Shown: one piece after another, positions 6,143 through 8,969 of the stretch | How the letters are laid out: each line of letters begins with the position of its first letter | Position numbering within the stretch: the first letter of the stretch is position 1 | Origin: an uncultured Eggerthellaceae bacterium | GTDB lineage: Bacteria > Actinomycetota > Coriobacteriia > Coriobacteriales > Eggerthellaceae | Length of the DNA stretch: 8,969 nucleotides | Direction: 5' to 3' | NCBI GenBank assembly: GCA_946618265.1 | Contig: CAMOLA010000067.1 | Location: 1 to 8,969, forward strand | Notes under the pieces: model-generated | Told to the model about the DNA's origin: nothing | Seen by the model: only the letters and a program-made list of their open reading frames with translations | Databases searched by the model: none | Position numbers and translations under genes: made by a program

Positions 6143-8677
6143 CTAGGCCAGCACCTTGGCCTTCTTGCCGGCGACCTTCTTGGTGAAGATCTTCTTGTAC
6201 TTCTTGACGTACTTCTTGTTGACCTTCTTCTTGCCGATCTGGACCTTCACGGTCTTGACCTTGGAGCCCTTCAGCGAGCCCTTGACGGACTTCTTCTTGA
6301 GCTTCTTGGTCTTGACGACGATGGTCTTGACCTTGGTGCCCGCAAACGCGCCCTTGGCGATCTTCTTGACCTTCGGGCCGAGCGTGATGGTGGTCGCGCC
6401 CAGGTCGGAGGCCGTCTTCACCTGCGCGGGGGTCAGCGTGGCCGTGTTCACGGTGCCCGCGGCTGCGAGCGCGGCGGCCTTCTCGGCTGCCGCCTTGTCG
6501 GCAGCGGCCTTCTCGGCTGCGGCTTTGGCTGCGGCATCGGCCTTTGCCTTCTCCTCCTGGAGGGCTTCGATGCTCGATTCGGCAGCTTCGAGCGTCGAGA
6601 GGGCCGATGCGGCCACATAGGACTTGGCATCATCGGATAGCGCATCGTATGCAGAACGCAGAGCCGATACCGCCTGCGCCGCGTCAAGGGAGTCGACGGT
6701 GCCGAGCGCTTCGATCTCGCTTACGAGCTCGGCTGCCGCACGCTTGTCGTCAAGCTCAACGAGCGCTTCTTCATAACTCGTGGCGAGCATGACGACATCG
6801 TTTCCGCCCCTCGAGATCCCCTTCATGTGGGCATCGGTCGAGTTGCTCGTCAGCAAGACCAGCTGCCGGCCCTCGTCAAAGGGAATCACGGCAGAGGCGC
6901 CATCGTCCTTCGTACCGCCGAACGTGCGCAGGGACGTTCGATTGCCCTGCTTGTCGAACGTGGCAACAACGGCGTCGTCTCCGCCCTTGGCCAGCGACTC
7001 GAAATCCCCGTCATCGGCGTCGGCGGTACCGACAGCCAGGTATCCGTAATCCGTTTCGACAATCGAGCTGAACGACGAATCTCCCGTTGACTCCAAATAG
7101 GAAACCCATTCGATGGCGCCGTCTGCAGCGCATTTCGCCACGTATGCGTTGTCTCCCTCGGTCGCATGCCCCTTAAACGTTGCGGTTGTAGACTCGGTAT
7201 GACCGACAAAGGCAAACCCGCCGTCGCTCGTGACCACCGCGCGATTCACGCTGTCGTTCAAGTTGCCGCCGTAAACATCGAGCAGTTCGGCTTTGCCATC
7301 CTTGCTGATGGCAACCGATGCAAGCTCGAAATCGACGAGGCGCGCACCGTCCTGATAATCGCCGAAATGGTCGGCGCCCTCGAACAAGCCGTTCGAATGA
7401 GTGCGCTCGACGAGCAGCAGATAGGACCCATCGGCACGAACGGCCAATCCGCCTTGCGGGTCGGTAATATACGCGCAGGAAGCCGCGACGTCCCATTCCT
7501 TGTTGCCGTCCCGATCGTACTTCACGACGACGGCATTGATGATGCCCGGCAGCTCGGAATCGATTTCCCCATCGTAGCTGGCTCCTTGTCGGCGCATCAC
7601 CTCGGCTGATGCGATGCAGCCGCCATCGCTCGTCGCGATAACGGTTTCGAACTGCTCGGCCAAACTTCCGCCCAAGCCGCGCGACCAGAGCAGCTTACCG
7701 TTTTCGTCGAACTTTGCGATGTACCCATCGCGGCCCGGAGGACTCACCTTGTTCAGCCCTTCGAAATCGCCCGACAGCGCATCGTCTCCGGTTTCCTGAT
7801 AATAGCCAGCGACGAAATACGAATCATCCTCGGCAACAGATACCGAGAACAGCGACGACATGCTCGCCCCAGTTAGCACCTTGGTATCGACGACGTCGCC
7901 ATCGGACGTCACCTCGGCGATGAACGCGTCCGAACGAACGCTCGCATGCTGGGAGAAATCCTGGTTGGTCGACTTGGTGGACCCAACTACGAGGTGGTTG
8001 CCGTTCGAAAGCCGAGCTACATCGCTCCCGCTATCGTTACCCGACCCCCCGATAACGCCGAGAAGCGTGCCCTTGAAGGTGCCCTCGGCAAGCTTGATTT
8101 GCGGGAAGATCGGCGCTACGCCCTCGGCCATCGAATCAGCATCCACGTAAAAATCGGCCGTTCCCATATGCACGTGCACCGAGACGGGCTTCGAGAGGTC
8201 TGCGACCTGCACCGTGACGGCCTTGGTATGCGTGAGTGGATCGTACACGTCCCTCTCGGCGGGAACGAGCTCGTCGGAGCCCTGCCTCTTGTAAGAAGCC
8301 TCGGCAAGGCTTTCGGCATATACCGTTTGCCCCATCACCTCGGCATCGCGGAAGTAGAAGGTGACCAGGTAAGCGCTCCCCTGCGGCTCGATAAACGCGG
8401 TTCCATGAAGAGAGTAGTTCATCATCGAAAGATTCTCTTCGGCGTTACCTTGGCCCTCCTTGATGGCGCGAACGGGCGCGTTGTACGTGACGCCCGCTTC
8501 GTCCTCGACGCCCATGGCGATATTCCCTACAGAGAGATTGCCCGATGGGCCCTCCGCGGCATCATCCGCATATGCCGGCGCCGGCGTAAACGACAGGACG
8601 ACGGCTAGAGCCGCCGCAATTGCCGCTGAAATCGTGTACATGACCGCATGCAGCGGCCACTGTGCAATCCGTTGCAT
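6143..8677 (-). CDS. Secreted NEAT-like / beta-propeller-repeat surface protein with Lys-rich C-terminal module
   Basis: Complete 844-residue protein ending in TAG. Residues 1-37 form a signal peptide (hydrophobic core about 14-30, AYA before D38). Residues 62-190 resemble a NEAT domain: LSMMNYSLHGTA, a YLVTFYF strand and TKAVTVQVADLSKPVSVHVHM match the family pattern. The usual haem-ligating YxxxY near the end is absent (the region reads ADFYVDADSM), so haem binding is doubtful. Residues 202-640 hold seven units of the type GG..D....TSDGG....G...D..V.K.D..G...W, as expected for a seven-bladed propeller. Residues 645-705 resemble helical stalk modules (AYDALSDDAKSYV), 706-740 are an Ala/Lys/Glu linker, and 741-844 a Lys-rich LRR_5-like module. 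No LPXTG or C-terminal membrane helix is seen. Start: ATG 8677 directly follows GGGGGAGG; a TTG at 8713 would extend the frame by 12 residues but lacks a ribosome site. Likely an extracellular binding protein; ligand unknown. Confidence 0.93.
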   Translation of the reverse strand: MQRIAQWPLHAVMYTISAAIAAALAVVLSFTPAPAYADDAAEGPSGNLSVGNIAMGVEDEAGVTYNAPVRAIKEGQGNAEENLSMMNYSLHGTAFIEPQGSAYLVTFYFRDAEVMGQTVYAESLAEASYKRQGSDELVPAERDVYDPLTHTKAVTVQVADLSKPVSVHVHMGTADFYVDADSMAEGVAPIFPQIKLAEGTFKGTLLGVIGGSGNDSGSDVARLSNGNHLVVGSTKSTNQDFSQHASVRSDAFIAEVTSDGDVVDTKVLTGASMSSLFSVSVAEDDSYFVAGYYQETGDDALSGDFEGLNKVSPPGRDGYIAKFDENGKLLWSRGLGGSLAEQFETVIATSDGGCIASAEVMRRQGASYDGEIDSELPGIINAVVVKYDRDGNKEWDVAASCAYITDPQGGLAVRADGSYLLLVERTHSNGLFEGADHFGDYQDGARLVDFELASVAISKDGKAELLDVYGGNLNDSVNRAVVTSDGGFAFVGHTESTTATFKGHATEGDNAYVAKCAADGAIEWVSYLESTGDSSFSSIVETDYGYLAVGTADADDGDFESLAKGGDDAVVATFDKQGNRTSLRTFGGTKDDGASAVIPFDEGRQLVLLTSNSTDAHMKGISRGGNDVVMLATSYEEALVELDDKRAAAELVSEIEALGTVDSLDAAQAVSALRSAYDALSDDAKSYVAASALSTLEAAESSIEALQEEKAKADAAAKAAAEKAAADKAAAEKAAALAAAGTVNTATLTPAQVKTASDLGATTITLGPKVKKIAKGAFAGTKVKTIVVKTKKLKKKSVKGSLKGSKVKTVKVQIGKKKVNKKYVKKYKKIFTKKVAGKKAKVLA
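6146..6457 (-). repeat. Shared Lys-rich C-terminal module, complete copy
   Basis: Encodes residues 741-844 of the NEAT-like protein. It opens with a VNTATLTPAQVK stretch, then one LRR_5-like unit (ITLGPKVKKIAKGAFAGTKVKTIVVKTKKL), a second Lys-rich unit, and the ending KKYKKIFTKKVAGKKAKV. Nearly every Lys codon is AAG, giving CTT runs on the plus strand. Partial copies occur at both window edges. BspA-type proteins are known to end in similar Lys-rich LRR_5 remnants. A role as a basic, non-covalent envelope anchor is inference. Confidence 0.8.
6474..6520 (-). repeat. 30-bp-period repeat encoding the Ala/Lys/Glu linker
   Basis: A 17-bp tract at 6474-6490 recurs exactly at 6504-6520, a 30-bp period encoding AAAEKAAADK-like decapeptides. 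It lies in the stalk between the helical segment and the C-terminal module. Direct repeats of this kind can change copy number by slippage, which would lengthen or shorten the stalk in frame. Confidence 0.6.
6758..8074 (-). repeat. Seven propeller-type repeats in the NEAT-like protein
   Basis: Residues 202-640 divide into seven units of about 55-70 residues. Each combines a Gly-rich start (GGSGNDS, LGGSLAE, YGGNLND, FGGTKDD), a strand with a (TS)DGG or equivalent turn, a GxT/Gxx strand, and a D..V.K.D..G....W strand. Seven complete units fit a closed propeller. Units 1 and 7 are the most divergent. Classification is by pattern only. Confidence 0.65.
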
Positions 8678-8678
8678 T

Positions 8679-8686
8679 CCTCCCCC
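8679..8686 (-). promoter_or_regulatory. Ribosome binding site of the NEAT-like gene
   Basis: GGGGGAGG lies 1 nt before the ATG at 8677. This purine block decides the start: the upstream TTG at 8713 has nothing similar, and the next in-frame ATG (8641) would cut into the signal peptide. The spacing is unusually tight. Confidence 0.6.
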
Positions 8687-8753
8687 TTCTCGGCTTGCTT
8701 GCCCGATTGGCAAAAACCCATGCGTTGCAAAGCCGATTCCGTTACGCGAACGA

Positions 8754-8784
8754 CAAGCGAGCCTCCGTCATGGAGCCTCGCTTG
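8754..8784 (-). promoter_or_regulatory. Hairpin upstream of the NEAT-like gene
   Basis: Arms 8754-8766 and 8772-8784 (13 bp, one C-C mismatch) flank a 5-nt loop, 76 bp upstream of the ATG at 8677. No T-run follows on the minus strand. Its position parallels the 20-bp inverted repeat before the S8-LRR gene. It could be a leader stem or a second terminator for the gene to the right. Confidence 0.45.
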
Positions 8785-8789
8785 CCTTG

Positions 8790-8821
8790 TGATCCATACG
8801 TTGATCAGGCTGTCTTGGCCA
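8790..8821 (-). promoter_or_regulatory. Weak promoter candidate for the NEAT-like gene
   Basis: On the minus strand TGGCCA (8816-8821) and TATGGA (8793-8798) are 17 bp apart and loosely fit -35/-10 boxes (4/6 and 3/6). The -10 candidate lies inside an imperfect dyad TGATC-N8-GATCA (8790-8807), as an operator might. Such matches are common by chance. Confidence 0.2.
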
Positions 8822-8853
8822 GAGCAACGCTTCGAAACGACCGGTCGACTAAA

Positions 8854-8888
8854 GCGCGGGGCCAGAGGACAAGCCCTCTGCCCTGCGC
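8854..8888 (-). terminator. Probable terminator of the gene at the right edge
   Basis: Arms 8854-8868 and 8875-8888 form a GC-rich stem with one bulged C and one G-T wobble around a 6-nt loop. It starts 16 nt after the TAA stop, and a short TTT follows on the minus strand. Placement and composition fit an intrinsic terminator with a weak U-tract. Confidence 0.55.
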
Positions 8889-8904
8889 TGCGACCGGCGC
8901 AAAC

Positions 8905-8969
8905 TTATGCTGTTACCTTGGCCTTCTTGCCGGCGACCTTCTTGGTGAAGATCTTCTTGTACTTCTTGA
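8905..8969 (-). CDS. C-terminal end of a third protein with the same Lys-rich tail (5' part outside window)
   Basis: Only the last 20 codons and a TAA stop are visible. They read KKYKKIFTKKVAGKKAKVTA, matching the final 20 residues of the 844-residue neighbour at every position except the penultimate one (T instead of L). The DNA of 8915-8969 is identical to 6153-6207. The rest of the protein is unknown, but the tail predicts another exported surface protein of the same family. It would be the upstream neighbour of the NEAT-like gene, 227 bp away on the same strand. Confidence 0.85.
   Translation of the reverse strand, partial: KKYKKIFTKKVAGKKAKVTA
8908..8969 (-). repeat. Shared Lys-rich C-terminal module, partial copy at right edge
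   Basis: The last 20 codons before the stop at 8905-8907. Bases 8915-8969 equal 6153-6207 without mismatch up to the window edge, so the true identical tract may be longer. Synonymous sites are conserved too, which points to recent duplication or gene conversion rather than protein-level selection alone. Confidence 0.8.

Noticed and set aside
6141..6460. Repeated CTTCTT runs on the plus strand as a simple-sequence or regulatory element
   Set aside because: They are the complement of consecutive AAG lysine codons in the C-terminal module.
5720..6640. Plus-strand 306-codon open frame with Leu/Gly-rich product
   Set aside because: It crosses the spacer and runs antisense to the Lys-rich tail and linker of the NEAT-like gene; the LLVDLL-like composition is the complement of AAG-rich codons. 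No ribosome site or recognisable domain.
1..8969. CRISPR array, tRNA, rRNA or transposase
   Set aside because: No regularly spaced identical repeats, cloverleaf, rRNA signature or transposase motif was seen; all repeats are explained by protein modules or spacer hairpins.

Overview
The window suggests a GC-rich, Gram-positive-type bacterium. The best guess is a gut-associated Coriobacteriia actinobacterium (Eggerthella/Gordonibacter-like). This rests on high GC, large Sec-exported surface proteins, BspA-type LRR_5 repeats, a lactocepin/C5a-peptidase-like subtilase, a NEAT-like domain, and Lys-rich C-terminal tails in place of any visible LPXTG sorting signal. The taxonomy is inference from domain style and composition; no phylogenetic marker is present.

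The whole window reads as minus-strand coding, with three successive genes. In transcription order, right to left: (i) the last 20 codons of a gene entering at the right edge (8905-8969); (ii) a complete 844-residue secreted protein (6143-8677) with a signal peptide, NEAT-like domain, seven propeller-type repeats, helical Ala/Lys-rich stalk and Lys-rich C-terminal module; (iii) a very large secreted protein (5916 to beyond base 1, at least 1972 residues, no stop in the window) with a signal peptide, I9-like propeptide, S8 serine protease with complete catalytic triad and PA insert, fn3-like domains, about 20 BspA-type leucine-rich repeats, an Ig-like domain and the beginning of the same Lys-rich module.

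The two spacers are 226 and 227 bp. Each holds two inverted repeats, including a perfect 20-bp-arm hairpin at 5973-6022. No gene-free stretch exceeds 300 bases. Long open frames on the plus strand are GC-driven shadows of these genes.

All three proteins carry, or begin to carry, the same basic C-terminal module. Where two copies can be compared at the extreme C-terminus, the DNA is identical over at least 55 bp. This looks like a local cluster of paralogous surface proteins: different outward-facing effectors (protease plus LRR adhesin; NEAT-like/propeller binder) built on a shared basic tail that may hold them at the envelope. The individual domain families are known. The possibly under-described part is the shared tail as a cell-surface retention device, and the repeated arrangement of the cluster.
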